In this document: piece after piece, positions 9,000 through 18,311 of the stretch
Numbering within the stretch: the stretch's first letter is position 1
Layout of the letters: each line of letters starts with the position of its first letter
Source of the DNA: Paenibacillus sp. FSL K6-0276
Lineage (GTDB): Bacteria > Bacillota > Bacilli > Paenibacillales > Paenibacillaceae
Reading direction: 5' to 3'
Assembly (NCBI RefSeq): GCF_037977235.1
Contig: NZ_CP150276.1
Location: 3,410,001 to 3,474,000 of the forward strand
DNA: 64,000 bases
The notes under the pieces: model-generated
The model's database searches: none
What the model saw: the letters and a program-made list of their open reading frames with translations, nothing else
Told to the model about the DNA's origin: nothing
Program-made: the position numbers and the translations under genes

Positions 9000-9845
9000 T
9001 TAAACCTCAAGAATACCAGCTTTAGGCGTAACTCCGAACGCTTTAGCTAAATCCCACAGCTGCTGATCCGTAATCTTTTGCTTAATTTCTCTTCCGCCAA
9101 TCAGGTTGTAGATCGTGGCAGCTTTTTCTACAGTCTCTACTAGACCAAAGGTGGCATCCATAGTTGAACCTGTGCCGAAAATCCCGTGCTGCGGCCAGAT
9201 GACTAAGCGGTGATCCTTCATTTTCTTAGCCGTTTCGCGACCGATTTCACTGCTGCCAGGAACGATCCAAGGAATAACGCTAACGCCATCTGGGAAAACA
9301 ACAAGGCACTCTGTACACATTTCCCATAATGTCTTCGTAAACTTCTTTTCATCCAGTTCATGAGTGAAGGTCATCGCAATTACATTGGTAGCATGCGTGT
9401 GCAGAACGATGCGGTGTGTCGGGTCTACCTTCAGGCGTTCAATATGGCTCATGAAATGGGAAGCCAACTCACTCGTAGGTATAGCTCCGTTACGCAATCC
9501 CCATAGCACTTCTACGCTCTCTCCATTGTCACTAACACGAAGCACACCAAGATTTGCTTCAGGGTCTTTAATCACATTTCTGAAATATTTGCCCGAACCA
9601 GTTACGATAAAATACTTGCCAGCTAATTCTTTTACCGGAAAGGTAAGTTTAATGGTGCGTAGCGGCTCCAAAACGTTAATATATTTTGCAACTTCATTCT
9701 CATCCAGTAGATAGCTGACATTACCGCCATTCAGCTCATCCCAGCCAAGCTCCCACATATGACGGGTAATCTCTGACATTTCCTGAATAAATGGAGCCTC
9801 ACTACTGGCAATATACCCTTTGGATTCTAATACGGATGTACTCAT
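9000..9845 (-). CDS. rhaD: L-rhamnulose-1-phosphate aldolase
   Basis: A 281-residue class II aldolase that splits L-rhamnulose 1-phosphate into dihydroxyacetone phosphate and L-lactaldehyde. The zinc-binding motif HTHATNV is present (around residue 150), the N-terminal part has [15 protein letters not shown] with the substrate-phosphate-binding N-G-G-N, and [10 protein letters not shown] carries the third zinc histidine. Length is close to the 274 residues of E. coli RhaD. I chose ATG 9845, with AAAGGAGAG 7 bases upstream; a frame extension further upstream lacks a ribosome site. It is the last gene of the operon, 49 bases after rhaA, and is followed by a terminator. Its product lactaldehyde is the substrate of the FucO-like dehydrogenase encoded first in the operon. 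Confidence 0.95.
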   Translation of the reverse strand: MSTSVLESKGYIASSEAPFIQEMSEITRHMWELGWDELNGGNVSYLLDENEVAKYINVLEPLRTIKLTFPVKELAGKYFIVTGSGKYFRNVIKDPEANLGVLRVSDNGESVEVLWGLRNGAIPTSELASHFMSHIERLKVDPTHRIVLHTHATNVIAMTFTHELDEKKFTKTLWEMCTECLVVFPDGVSVIPWIVPGSSEIGRETAKKMKDHRLVIWPQHGIFGTGSTMDATFGLVETVEKAATIYNLIGGREIKQKITDQQLWDLAKAFGVTPKAGILEV

Positions 9846-9894
9846 TGTCAATCTCTCCTTTGTATATGTTGCTCTCCAAATCCACTCTAACACT

Positions 9895-11151
9895 CTATCT
9901 TGCAGACAGAACTTCCTGTTCATATTGCTTCACTTCAGCCAGCCATTGCTCACGAACTGGTGTATCTTGTGACGCACAGTAGTAATCCCATACCGCTCCA
10001 AACGGATACGATTTGAATTCTTCAACCAATGCTAAACGTGTGGTGTAATCTCCAGATAATTCAATTCGTTTTAGCTCTTCAATCGGCTCCAGCATCGCCC
10101 GCAGCAGCGCTTTAATGGTATTGCGTGTACCAATTACCCATGCGGCGATATGATTAATACTGCCATCAAAGAAATCTAGTCCGATATTCGTTCGGGAGAG
10201 TAAATCTCCTCGCACCAATTCGCGGGCGATTTCCAGTAGTTCGTCATCCATAGTTACTACGTGATCACTGTCCCAACGGACGGGTCTGCTAACATGTAGC
10301 AGCAACTGCTCACTAAACATAAGAATCGAAGACAACTTATTCGAAATCATCTCTGTAGGATGAAAATGTCCGGCATCCAAACAGATGGCTTTGCCGCGAG
10401 TTAAACCATAGCCCATATAGAACTCGTGTGAACCAACCACATAACTCTCTGAACCGATTCCGAACAGTTTGCTTTCTACAGCATCAATATTATAAAGAGG
10501 ATCTATTTCCTCACTAAAAATCTCATCCAGGGACTCCTTTAACCGCACTCTTGGAGCTAAACGATCGACTGGTGTATCTTTATATCCGTCAGGGACCCAA
10601 AAGTTAGTTACGCAAGGTTGACCCAGCTCCTTACCAAAATGCTCAGCAATCGTGCGAGAAGCCTTACAGTGCTTAATCCAGAAGTTACGAATTTCCTCAT
10701 CCGCATGGCTAAGCGTAAACCCATCTGCTGCTTTCGGATGCGAGAAACAGGTAGGGTTAAAATCAAGACCCAGCCCCTGTTCCTTCGCCCAGTCTACCCA
10801 AGATTGAAAGTGGCGTGGCTCTAATCCGTCCAAGTCTACTTCTTCATCTGTATCTGCGTAGATCGCATGCAAATTCACCTTGTGCTTACCAGGAATAAGG
10901 GATAATGCCTTTTCTAAATCTTGACGTAATTCATCTGGAGTGCCCGCTCGACCGGGATAACTACCAGTTACCGCAATTCCCCCACTTAGTTCTTTATCCT
11001 TAAAAAGAAACCCTTGCACATCATCTCCCTGCCAGCAATGCAGAGATATCTTGATTTGCGCTAGCCTCTCCAACACTTCATCTACATCAATACCATGAGC
11101 TGCGTATAATTTTTTGGCTTCGTTAAAGCTAGTGATAATACTTAGATCCAT
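9895..11151 (-). CDS. rhaA: L-rhamnose isomerase
   Basis: A 418-residue isomerase converting L-rhamnose to L-rhamnulose, almost the same length as E. coli RhaA (419). Characteristic segments are [13 protein letters not shown] near residue 37, [17 protein letters not shown], and [11 protein letters not shown] with the metal-binding Asp and His. The ATG at 11151 has AGGAGG 8 bases upstream. It lies 13 bases after rhaB and 49 bases before rhaD. It is a cytosolic enzyme of the first step after uptake. No rhamnose transporter or mutarotase gene is present next to it in the window, so these must be elsewhere. Confidence 0.96.
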   Translation of the reverse strand: MDLSIITSFNEAKKLYAAHGIDVDEVLERLAQIKISLHCWQGDDVQGFLFKDKELSGGIAVTGSYPGRAGTPDELRQDLEKALSLIPGKHKVNLHAIYADTDEEVDLDGLEPRHFQSWVDWAKEQGLGLDFNPTCFSHPKAADGFTLSHADEEIRNFWIKHCKASRTIAEHFGKELGQPCVTNFWVPDGYKDTPVDRLAPRVRLKESLDEIFSEEIDPLYNIDAVESKLFGIGSESYVVGSHEFYMGYGLTRGKAICLDAGHFHPTEMISNKLSSILMFSEQLLLHVSRPVRWDSDHVVTMDDELLEIARELVRGDLLSRTNIGLDFFDGSINHIAAWVIGTRNTIKALLRAMLEPIEELKRIELSGDYTTRLALVEEFKSYPFGAVWDYYCASQDTPVREQWLAEVKQYEQEVLSAR

Positions 11152-11164
11152 GCTGTAGTTCCTC

Positions 11165-12613
11165 CTAGAATCTCTGAAGATCTTTCCAACGACTTAGAAT
11201 GCTTTCAAAATGAGCTATCGGGCGCGGAATATACGATTTAATCTCAAAAGATTTATCAATAATGTCTCTCGCTTCATTGATATCAGAAATGCTCCCCGAG
11301 CTAATCATCTGCACCACTATATTTCCAAGTGCGGTAGCTTCTGTTGGCCCAGCCTTAACTTCTCTGCCAATCACATCAGCAGTCAGTTGGCATAACAGCG
11401 TGTTGTTCGCACCTCCGCCGACAATCTGAAGCCCCTCGATCAGACTTTCTGTCATCTTCTCCAGCTCTACCAAATAAGTAAGGTAAGATAATGCCAAGCT
11501 ATCAAAAATACAACGAGCCAACTGGCCCGGCGTCTCAGGAACTGGCTGACCACTCTCCGCGCAAGCACTACGAATTTCTTCGATCATGTTCGTCGGATTG
11601 AGAAATCTTGGATCATTACAGGAAATCAGACTGCGGAAGCCTTCCTCCCCCCATGCAAGCTCTGCTAGCTCCGCAAAGCTATAACGTTCGTTCATCAGCC
11701 TGCGAACCTCTTGGATGAGCCAGAGGCCCATAACATTTTTGAGGAATCTATAAGTGCCGTATGCGCCCCATTCATTGGTATAGTTGGCCTCCATGGCCTT
11801 CATAGAATTAAGAGGCTGGGTTCGTTCCACACCGAGTAAAGACCATGTTCCACTGCTGATATATGCCGATGCCTTTTGGAGAGGAGCACCCAATACAGCA
11901 GAAGCTGTATCATGTGTGGCAACACAGATCAGTTGGCACTCGGGAAGATCATATTGCTGTATTAGTGATTCGTCGAGGGGACCAAGGTCTGATCCCGGTT
12001 CAGTCAAAGTAGCGAACTGTTCTTTCTTAATATTCAGAAGAGATAACAGGTCGTCGTCGAAATCCCGACTGTCCAGATTCAACAGCTGTGTTGTAGATGC
12101 GTTAGTAACCTCATTGATTTTGCAGCCAGTTAATCTGTAATACAGATAATCGGGCACGAGTAGGATTTGATCCGCTTTGGCTATTTCCTCCTCACTATGA
12201 ACATAAAGCTGGTACAACGTATTGAAAGATAACTGCTGAATGCCAGTCTTTTCATAAATCGTTTGTGGGGAAATATGCTTAGCTACCTCTTCCATAACCA
12301 GATCGGTTCTACGATCACGATAAGCGTAAACTTCCTGGACACGATGCCCTTCCGCATCCAAGAGTACATAATCCACAGCCCATGTATCTATACCCAGCGT
12401 ACAAGCTGTAATTCCTTGAGCCTTGGCTTTCTGAAGGCCTATAATAATCTGCTCGAATAAATAATCAATGTCCCAGAAACAGGAACCTTCTTGTTCTGTA
12501 AAACTATTGCTAAACCGATGAAGCTCCTCTAATGTGAGGATGCCCTCCTTAAGTATTCCGCGCACCAGCCGCCCACTAGAGGCACCGATATCAACGGCGA
12601 TATGATTATTCAT
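11165..12613 (-). CDS. rhaB: Rhamnulokinase
   Basis: A 482-residue FGGY/ASKHA-fold sugar kinase that phosphorylates L-rhamnulose at O-1 with ATP. The N-terminal phosphate loop is [12 protein letters not shown] (residues 6-17), the second strand pair has [15 protein letters not shown], and the C-terminal adenosine motif is [13 protein letters not shown] followed by TEATALGN. Length is near that of E. coli RhaB (489). ATG 12613 has TAGGAGA upstream. It is second in the operon, 27 bases after fucO and 13 bases before rhaA. Confidence 0.95.
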   Translation of the reverse strand: MNNHIAVDIGASSGRLVRGILKEGILTLEELHRFSNSFTEQEGSCFWDIDYLFEQIIIGLQKAKAQGITACTLGIDTWAVDYVLLDAEGHRVQEVYAYRDRRTDLVMEEVAKHISPQTIYEKTGIQQLSFNTLYQLYVHSEEEIAKADQILLVPDYLYYRLTGCKINEVTNASTTQLLNLDSRDFDDDLLSLLNIKKEQFATLTEPGSDLGPLDESLIQQYDLPECQLICVATHDTASAVLGAPLQKASAYISSGTWSLLGVERTQPLNSMKAMEANYTNEWGAYGTYRFLKNVMGLWLIQEVRRLMNERYSFAELAELAWGEEGFRSLISCNDPRFLNPTNMIEEIRSACAESGQPVPETPGQLARCIFDSLALSYLTYLVELEKMTESLIEGLQIVGGGANNTLLCQLTADVIGREVKAGPTEATALGNIVVQMISSGSISDINEARDIIDKSFEIKSYIPRPIAHFESILSRWKDLQRF

Positions 12614-12640
12614 AGAGAATCTCCTAAGGGTAGGGATGAT

Positions 12641-13792
12641 TTATAGTATTTTTTTGAATAATGTAATGACTTCTTCTTTAGTAGGAATAAACGGATTACC
12701 AGGTGCACAAGCATCCTTCATGGAGTTCTCGGCTAGAAGATCAAGATCGACCTCATCTACTCCAAGCTCAGATAATTTAGATGGAATTCCTACTTCTTTA
12801 GATAACCCCTTGATCGACTCGATTACGAAGTCCGCACATTGCTTATCGGTTTGGTCCTCTACGTTTAGTCCAATGGCTTTAGCGATAGATCTGAATTTTT
12901 CAGGCACATATTTGGCATTCTCTTCTTCCACATACGGAAGTAGCATCGCGTTACATACACCGTGCGGTAGATCATATACACCGCCAAGCTGATGCGCCAT
13001 AGCATGCACATATCCAAGTCCTGCATTATTGAAGGCCAATCCACCTAAGAAAATCGCATACACCATTTGCTCACGAGCCTCGATGTCATGACCATTCTTA
13101 ACGGTACGAGCCAAGTTAGCGAAAATAATCTCCACTGCGGCAAGCGCGGTAGCATCGGTTACTGGATAAGCCCCCGGCGTCACCAGAGCTTCAATCGCAT
13201 GAGTCAAAGCGTCCATTCCTGTTGCTGCCGTAAGCGCAGCGGGTTTATCAATCATAAGCTTAGGATCGTTAACCGAAATTGTAGCAATGCTATTCTTATC
13301 CACCATTACCATCTTTACTTTACGTTCTTCGTCTGTTATTACATAGTTAATCGTTACTTCGGCCGAAGTACCAGCTGTAGTATTAACAGCAACAATCGGC
13401 AGCGATTTATGCTTCGACTTGTGCACACCCTCATATTCTTTGATATGTCCGCCATTCGTGGCGATAATCCCAATGGCTTTGGCCGTATCCTGTGGCGAAC
13501 CGCCGCCGATGGAAATCAGATAGTCGCAATCCTGTGCTTTAAGATAATCCACGCCATCATGAACATTTTTACAGGTCGGATTGGGTTTCACTTCATCATA
13601 GATGGCATATTCAATGCCCGCTTCATCCAATACCGCCAGCAATTTACCGGCAATACCACTCTTCATAAGGAATTTGTCAGTGACTACAAGTGCCTTTTTT
13701 AATTTTAGATCTTGAATATAAGGACCAATTTCCTGCAAACATCCCTTGCCCATAATATTGATCGATGGAACGTAATACACATGCGTGCTCAT
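12641..13792 (-). CDS. fucO: Lactaldehyde reductase, iron-containing alcohol dehydrogenase
   Basis: A 383-residue group III alcohol dehydrogenase. It reduces the L-lactaldehyde released by RhaD to L-1,2-propanediol with NADH, which is the usual route without oxygen. The nucleotide motif GGGSPQDTAK is at residues 97-106 and the Fe(II) ligands are Asp194, His198, His263 and His277, matching the spacing of E. coli FucO. The ATG at 13792 has TAGGAGG about 9 bases upstream. It is the first gene of the rhamnose operon, which is unusual; in many bacteria this function is encoded elsewhere. The upstream region carries the operon promoter and the divergent regulator. Confidence 0.92.
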   Translation of the reverse strand: MSTHVYYVPSINIMGKGCLQEIGPYIQDLKLKKALVVTDKFLMKSGIAGKLLAVLDEAGIEYAIYDEVKPNPTCKNVHDGVDYLKAQDCDYLISIGGGSPQDTAKAIGIIATNGGHIKEYEGVHKSKHKSLPIVAVNTTAGTSAEVTINYVITDEERKVKMVMVDKNSIATISVNDPKLMIDKPAALTAATGMDALTHAIEALVTPGAYPVTDATALAAVEIIFANLARTVKNGHDIEAREQMVYAIFLGGLAFNNAGLGYVHAMAHQLGGVYDLPHGVCNAMLLPYVEEENAKYVPEKFRSIAKAIGLNVEDQTDKQCADFVIESIKGLSKEVGIPSKLSELGVDEVDLDLLAENSMKDACAPGNPFIPTKEEVITLFKKIL

Positions 13793-13968
13793 TTCTTGAC
13801 CAGCCTCCTAATGATAATTAATCAACACCAAAGTTTTTCCACTTTGTTCTGCAAGCAAGAGCGTAATATTTCGGCTGTAGCGCCTCAGGCTGGCCTCTGA
13901 ATCGCAACTGGGCCTGCTCTGGTAATTCTCTAAATCGACTAATCTCTGAGGGATTTCTTTCCTCCTTC

Positions 13969-13997
13969 ATCGTATGCTCCGAAATCTTTGTTGTCAA
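13969..13997 (-). promoter_or_regulatory. Promoter of the rhamnose operon with palindrome on the -35
   Basis: On the minus strand a -35 TTGACA (13997-13992), a 17-base spacer and a -10 TACGAT (13974-13969). The -35 lies inside the palindrome TTGTTG-N-CAACAA (13988-14000), a possible regulator site. It would give a leader of about 165 bases before fucO. Confidence 0.6.
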
Positions 13998-14057
13998 CAA
14001 TTTAAATATTATTTATGTTGTTTTTGTTTGTTTTGAATCTGTTTTGTGAATATTATT

Positions 14058-14137
14058 GGAAAATACAGATGTTTATACGTTGTTTTTATTGCAAAACACA
14101 GATATTTAGCGCTATGATTGTAAAATATAGCTTTGGA
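14058..14137. promoter_or_regulatory. Three direct operator-like boxes before the DeoR gene
   Basis: Three similar 18-base boxes stand in direct orientation at 14058-14075 (GGAAAATACAGATGTTTA), 14091-14108 (GCAAAACACAGATATTTA) and 14120-14137 (GTAAAATATAGCTTTGGA). Spacing is 33 and 29 bases, about three helical turns. They lie between the divergent fucO promoter and the DeoR start, where DeoR-family operators usually are. Binding by the adjacent regulator is inferred. Confidence 0.5.
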
Positions 14138-14149
14138 AAGGTGATTCCT

Positions 14150-14905
14150 ATGCTTGCAGCCGAAAGACGCAAAAAAATAATAGATCTTGTCCATCAAGAT
14201 AAACGAGTACTAGTCTCCGACCTAAGTAAAATGTTTGAGGTCACAGAAGAAACGATACGCAGAGATTTGGAGAAGCTCGAGAAGGATGGCATCCTTAGTC
14301 GTACCTATGGCGGTGCTATGCTTAATCGTCATACGAATGAGGATTTGCCTTTTGTTACACGTAATGCGCTAAATACAGATATAAAACGGGGAATCGCCCT
14401 GAAGGCACTCGATTTAATCAATGATGGAGATACATTAATGGTAGATCCAAGCTCTACAGCCTTTGAGTTCCTAAAATTACTCGGCAACAAAAACAATCTG
14501 AGCATCATCACAAACTCCATTAATATTTTGCATGAGTTCTCGAATTCAGGGATGGATATTATATCTACTGGCGGTTCGCTACGTTACCGCTCCATGTCAC
14601 TCGTTGGACCTGTAGCCCATGACACCATTCAAAGATACAATGTGGATACTGCGGTAATTAGTTGTAAAGGAATTGATATGGAACGAGGCATCACAGATTC
14701 CAACGAACCCGAGTGTGAGCTCAAGAAGTACATGCTACGGCAAGCCAATAAGGTCGTGCTCCTGGCAGATCACACCAAATTCGACAAGACTGCTTTTACG
14801 AAGCTGATAGAGCTTGGCCATATCGATTTTTTGATCACTGACCGTAAGCCTTCTGAAGCTTGGCTGAAACATCTGAACGAGGAGAATATTGAGGTTCTCT
14901 ATTAA
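14150..14905 (+). CDS. DeoR-family regulator of the rhamnose operon
   Basis: A 251-residue DeoR/GlpR-type repressor. The N-terminal winged helix has MLAAERRKKIIDLVHQDK, VSDLSKMFEVTEETIRRDL and GILSRTYGGAM; the C-terminal sugar-phosphate sensor domain has DTLMVDPSSTAFEFLKLL and ADHTKFDKTAF near the end. The ATG at 14150 has GGAAAGGTG upstream; the frame can be read 45 codons further but without a ribosome site. It is divergent from the fucO-rhaBAD operon, and by analogy with the DeoR-type RhaR of Bacillus it is expected to be released by rhamnulose 1-phosphate. A hairpin follows the gene but its T-run serves the opposite strand. Confidence 0.88.
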   Translation: MLAAERRKKIIDLVHQDKRVLVSDLSKMFEVTEETIRRDLEKLEKDGILSRTYGGAMLNRHTNEDLPFVTRNALNTDIKRGIALKALDLINDGDTLMVDPSSTAFEFLKLLGNKNNLSIITNSINILHEFSNSGMDIISTGGSLRYRSMSLVGPVAHDTIQRYNVDTAVISCKGIDMERGITDSNEPECELKKYMLRQANKVVLLADHTKFDKTAFTKLIELGHIDFLITDRKPSEAWLKHLNEENIEVLY

Positions 14906-14930
14906 CAGTTTGTAGGCTCTAACTAGGACT

Positions 14931-14970
14931 AAAAAAAATGCCGTTCCCCAGCGAGCTATGGGTGACGGCA
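14931..14970 (-). terminator. Terminator of the methyltransferase gene
   Basis: Minus strand: stem ATGCCGT/ACGGCAT with an inner CCC/GGG, then eight T. It lies between two convergent genes; the plus-strand side has no T-run. Confidence 0.85.
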
Positions 14971-14988
14971 TCTGTTGTATATTCATCA

Positions 14989-15633
14989 TTAACTTTTCGT
15001 AGAAACCTGAGAAATTGAAATTACTTCCACTGAAGGATTAGTATTATCGGGCTGCTTTACTTGCGCAGTGGCCTTCTTCCTACAAATATAAACAAAAGCA
15101 GGCGGAAAATTCAGCAGTACCCATTTTATGCTCAAGATTTCAAAATGCTGCATTAGCTCCTTTTTCATCTGAGGAAGATATTCAAAAGTTATGAACCACC
15201 CACCTTCTTTTAAAGAAGATGTGATCTGTTCTATATATAGGGCGCGATCAGAGGTAGAAAAATTCTTAAAAGACAAACTACTCACAATACAGTCTAACTT
15301 CTCCAACCTGATATTATGAAGAGCAAGCCGTAGTCGTAGACAATCCTTATAATAAATACGGTCAGGGAATTTAAATCTTAATTGGTGACGAAAATCAGGG
15401 TCCTTCTCAAACAAGAGCACGTTCATATCGCTTTCTTCCCCGCTTGGAATAAACCTTGTGATTGCTCCAGTACCCACACCCAGCTCTGCTATATTATGCA
15501 TTTGATGCCATGGAATTGTGCCCAGCATCGTTTTTGCCAGCCAGCGCGAACTGGGAGTAACGCTTCCAAATTGTCGGGGTGCATGCAGAAATTTATACAG
15601 AAAATGAAGTCTCTCTCGAACTCCGCTTCGCAT
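14989..15633 (-). CDS. Phospholipid N-methyltransferase-like SAM methyltransferase
   Basis: A 214-residue class I SAM-dependent methyltransferase. The SAM loop is IAELGVGTGAITRFI (about residues 47-61), followed by the acidic strand end LLFEKD. The N-terminal FLHAPRQFGSVTPSSRWLAK is typical of the PmtA / rRNA adenine dimethylase-like group that annotators call phospholipid methyltransferase. ATG 15633 follows GGGGGAG with good spacing. It is a single gene with its own terminator, convergent with the DeoR gene. The substrate is uncertain: phosphatidylethanolamine, a quinone or a small molecule are all possible. Confidence 0.75.
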   Translation of the reverse strand: MRSGVRERLHFLYKFLHAPRQFGSVTPSSRWLAKTMLGTIPWHQMHNIAELGVGTGAITRFIPSGEESDMNVLLFEKDPDFRHQLRFKFPDRIYYKDCLRLRLALHNIRLEKLDCIVSSLSFKNFSTSDRALYIEQITSSLKEGGWFITFEYLPQMKKELMQHFEILSIKWVLLNFPPAFVYICRKKATAQVKQPDNTNPSVEVISISQVSTKS

Positions 15634-15802
15634 GTAATCTCCCCCTTGTTTCGTAAGTTTCCCATCTAGTTCTAAAATATGTTAACAAGATTAAAGCCGT
15701 ACACGATCTATTCTTTCCATTTATTATTTTTTGCAAAATAAAAAGCCCAAATTCCTCCGCAGGATGAATTACGGGGAGATTCGAGCTTATTATTTACGTT
15801 AG

Positions 15803-16696
15803 TTACTTCGATTCAACAGCGTGTCCACCAAATTCATTCCGAAGCGCAGCTACTACTTTGCCAGTAAATGTGTCGGTCTCCAGTGAACGGTAGCGCATCA
15901 ATAACGCCATCGCAATAACTGGAGTTGCTGCTTGCAAATCAAATGCGGTTTCGAGTGTCCATCTGCCTTCACCGGAGGAGTGCATAATCCCTTTGATCTC
16001 GTCCAATTTAGCGTCTTTCGAGAACGCACGTTCAACCAGTTCCATCAGCCAAGAACGGATTACAGAACCATGATTCCACACACGAGCAACTTCCTCAAAG
16101 TTGAAATCAAACTCACTCTTTTCCAGAACCTCAAAGCCTTCACCGATGGCAGCCATCATACCGTATTCAATACCGTTATGCACCATTTTCAGAAAATGGC
16201 CACTACCAGCTTTACCAGCATATAAAAAGCCGCTTTCCACAGCCGTATCATGGAAGATCGGCTCCAAAACCTCCCAAGCTTCAGGATCTCCACCAACCAT
16301 GTAACAAGCGCCGTTACGCGCCCCTTCCATTCCTCCGGATGTACCTGCATCCATGAAGCTGATCCCGTGTTCCTTCAATTGCTCATATCGGCGAATAGAT
16401 TCCTTATAATGCGAATTCCCCGCTTCAATAACGATATCTCCTTTAGATAACAAAGGTGTAAGCTCCGCGATTACTGAGTCGACCACCTGATGCGGAACCA
16501 TGATCCAAATGATTCTAGGCGTTTCCAATTGCTGTACCAGTTCAGTAAGTGTTACTGCTCCATTAGCGCCCTTTGCTTTCATTTCCTCCACAGCAGGTGT
16601 ATTCAGATCAAATGCAACAACCTCATGTCCATGATCGAGCAAATTCCGGCCTAAATTAAAGCCCATTTTTCCTAACCCAACTAATCCTACTTTCAT
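15803..16696 (-). CDS. gnd: 6-phosphogluconate dehydrogenase, short NAD-type
   Basis: A 297-residue decarboxylating 6-phosphogluconate dehydrogenase, the short form of about 300 residues rather than the 470-residue NADP form. The Rossmann motif GLVGLGKMGFNLGRNL starts at residue 4, and the second strand ends in VVAFDLN; the Asp there favours NAD+ over NADP+. The catalytic region is MDAGTSGGMEGA and GSGHFLKMVHNGIEYGMM. I chose ATG 16696 with GGAGGGG upstream; the frame extends 69 codons further but overlaps zwf. It oxidises 6-phosphogluconate to ribulose 5-phosphate. It lies 74 bases downstream of zwf, behind a terminator hairpin, so expression may be partly independent. Confidence 0.92.
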   Translation of the reverse strand: MKVGLVGLGKMGFNLGRNLLDHGHEVVAFDLNTPAVEEMKAKGANGAVTLTELVQQLETPRIIWIMVPHQVVDSVIAELTPLLSKGDIVIEAGNSHYKESIRRYEQLKEHGISFMDAGTSGGMEGARNGACYMVGGDPEAWEVLEPIFHDTAVESGFLYAGKAGSGHFLKMVHNGIEYGMMAAIGEGFEVLEKSEFDFNFEEVARVWNHGSVIRSWLMELVERAFSKDAKLDEIKGIMHSSGEGRWTLETAFDLQAATPVIAMALLMRYRSLETDTFTGKVVAALRNEFGGHAVESK

Positions 16697-16749
16697 GTAA
16701 TTCCCCTCCGATATATAGATTCTTATGATGTAATTTAGCTTAAATTGGT

Positions 16750-16780
16750 AAAAAAAAACAGACAGGGGCTTACGCCCCTG
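16750..16780 (-). terminator. Terminator hairpin overlapping the zwf stop codon
   Basis: Minus strand: CAGGGGC, loop GTAA, GCCCCTG, then TCTG and nine T. The zwf stop TAA (16772-16770) is the loop of the hairpin. A ribosome terminating on zwf would cover it, so readthrough into gnd could depend on translation. Confidence 0.85.
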
Positions 16781-18305
16781 GCCGTATAGATTCCTGCGTT
16801 GCTGCAACTTCAGCCTGAACAGTGAGAACTTCTGTCTCCTGATCGGCCTCATCAAACCACCAGCGATCTTCCCCCAAAAGCTCCATCGCCGCATCTGGAC
16901 CATAAGAACCTGATGTATACGTGTGAAGTGGCATAAGCCCCTCTTCCATTACCTCCTGGATAGGTGTAACCCACTGCCATGACAGTTCAACTTCTCTCCA
17001 GTGAGCGAAGAAGGTAGCATCTCCACGAAGCGCATCGAAAATCAGATTTTCATAAGCTTCCGGAACATCTGAAGCGCCGGCTTCATAAGTAGCGCGAACA
17101 GGCTCGAGCTTACCTTTTTGCAACTGATCTTTCGTATTCAACTGAAGCGTAATCGCTTCATTCGGACCAATCTCGATAATAAGCAGATTCGGTACGTCGT
17201 TCCCTTTATTCATGTTATTACTATCATTAAACGGTTCTTTAAACTCAATAACGATACGTGTGGATTTCTCCTTCATTCTCTTACCGGTACGAATATAGAA
17301 AGGTACATCATTCCAAAGCGGATCATCTATAAATAAACGCGCTGCGATAAACGTCTCATTTTGCGAAGATTGGTTAATTCCTGGCTCATCCAAGTAACCT
17401 GCAACAGATTCCCTTTTAATTTCACCCTCTGCATATTGTCCACGGACAACATGTTTATTAACCTCGTCTTTGCTAAGTGGAATGAGGCGCTCCATAACAT
17501 ACCTTTTCTTACCACGGATTTCTTCAGGTGTACTGCCTTTAGGAAGCTGCATCGCCATCATCATAAGCAATTGCAGCATATGGTTCTGGAACATATCACG
17601 AAGTGCGCCAGCTTTATCGTAATAGCCTGCCCGTTCTTCAACGCCGACAGTCTCACTCGCCGTAATTTGAACATTCGCGATAAATCGATTTTTCCACAAT
17701 GCTCTAAGCACAGGATTAGAATACTTCAGGACTTCCAAATTCTGCACCATCGGTTTACCTAGGAAATGGTCAATCCGGAAGATCTCTTCTTCAGCAAACA
17801 CAGCATTCAAGCTGTCATTTAGCTCTCTTGCTGTCTTCAAATCGGTACCAAAAGGCTTCTCAATAATCAGACGCTTCCAGCCCTTCGTGGAACCCAGACC
17901 GCTGGAGTGAATATTGGCTGCGATTTCCTTGAAAAACTCGGGACCCACCGATAAATAAAACATCCGATTCTCAGGAATATTGAGCAATTGCTCGCGGCGC
18001 TTAACATGCTCCAGAAGCTTCATATAATTTTCCGTATTCCCCACATCTAGAACGCTATATTCAAAGGCCTCCAAGAAAATCTGCAACTGCGGAGAATCAA
18101 CCGCCGGCTGTCTAGAAAATGTCTGTAAAGATTGCAGGACTTGCTTGCGGAAGGCTTCGTTCGAAACTTCTCTTCTTCCTAATCCAATCACTGAGAGAGG
18201 ACCTGAAATTTGACCATCTAAAAAGAGGTTATATAGTGCAGGATAAATTTTTCGTTTTGCCAAATCTCCTGTAGCGCCAAAAAGCACAAATGTTGATGAT
18301 TCCAC
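16770..18305 (-). CDS. zwf: Glucose-6-phosphate 1-dehydrogenase
   Basis: Oxidises glucose 6-phosphate to 6-phosphogluconolactone, the entry of the oxidative pentose phosphate pathway, feeding the gnd product next door. The nucleotide fold is FVLFGATGDLAKRKIYPALY at the N-terminus, and the catalytic motif FRIDHFLGK lies about residue 190. The start is uncertain: GGGAGG sits directly before an ATG at 18311 (1 base) but exactly 7 bases before a GTG at 18305, which would give a protein beginning MESSTFVLFG of 511 residues. I give the GTG; ATG 18311 is the alternative. No 6-phosphogluconolactonase gene lies between zwf and gnd. Confidence 0.94.
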   Translation of the reverse strand: MESSTFVLFGATGDLAKRKIYPALYNLFLDGQISGPLSVIGLGRREVSNEAFRKQVLQSLQTFSRQPAVDSPQLQIFLEAFEYSVLDVGNTENYMKLLEHVKRREQLLNIPENRMFYLSVGPEFFKEIAANIHSSGLGSTKGWKRLIIEKPFGTDLKTARELNDSLNAVFAEEEIFRIDHFLGKPMVQNLEVLKYSNPVLRALWKNRFIANVQITASETVGVEERAGYYDKAGALRDMFQNHMLQLLMMMAMQLPKGSTPEEIRGKKRYVMERLIPLSKDEVNKHVVRGQYAEGEIKRESVAGYLDEPGINQSSQNETFIAARLFIDDPLWNDVPFYIRTGKRMKEKSTRIVIEFKEPFNDSNNMNKGNDVPNLLIIEIGPNEAITLQLNTKDQLQKGKLEPVRATYEAGASDVPEAYENLIFDALRGDATFFAHWREVELSWQWVTPIQEVMEEGLMPLHTYTSGSYGPDAAMELLGEDRWWFDEADQETEVLTVQAEVAATQESIRPGA

Positions 18306-18311
18306 TTTCAT

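Noticed and set aside
13067-13702. A 211-codon plus-strand frame opposite fucO
   Set aside because: Shadow of a well-supported iron alcohol dehydrogenase; low-complexity composition and no start signal.
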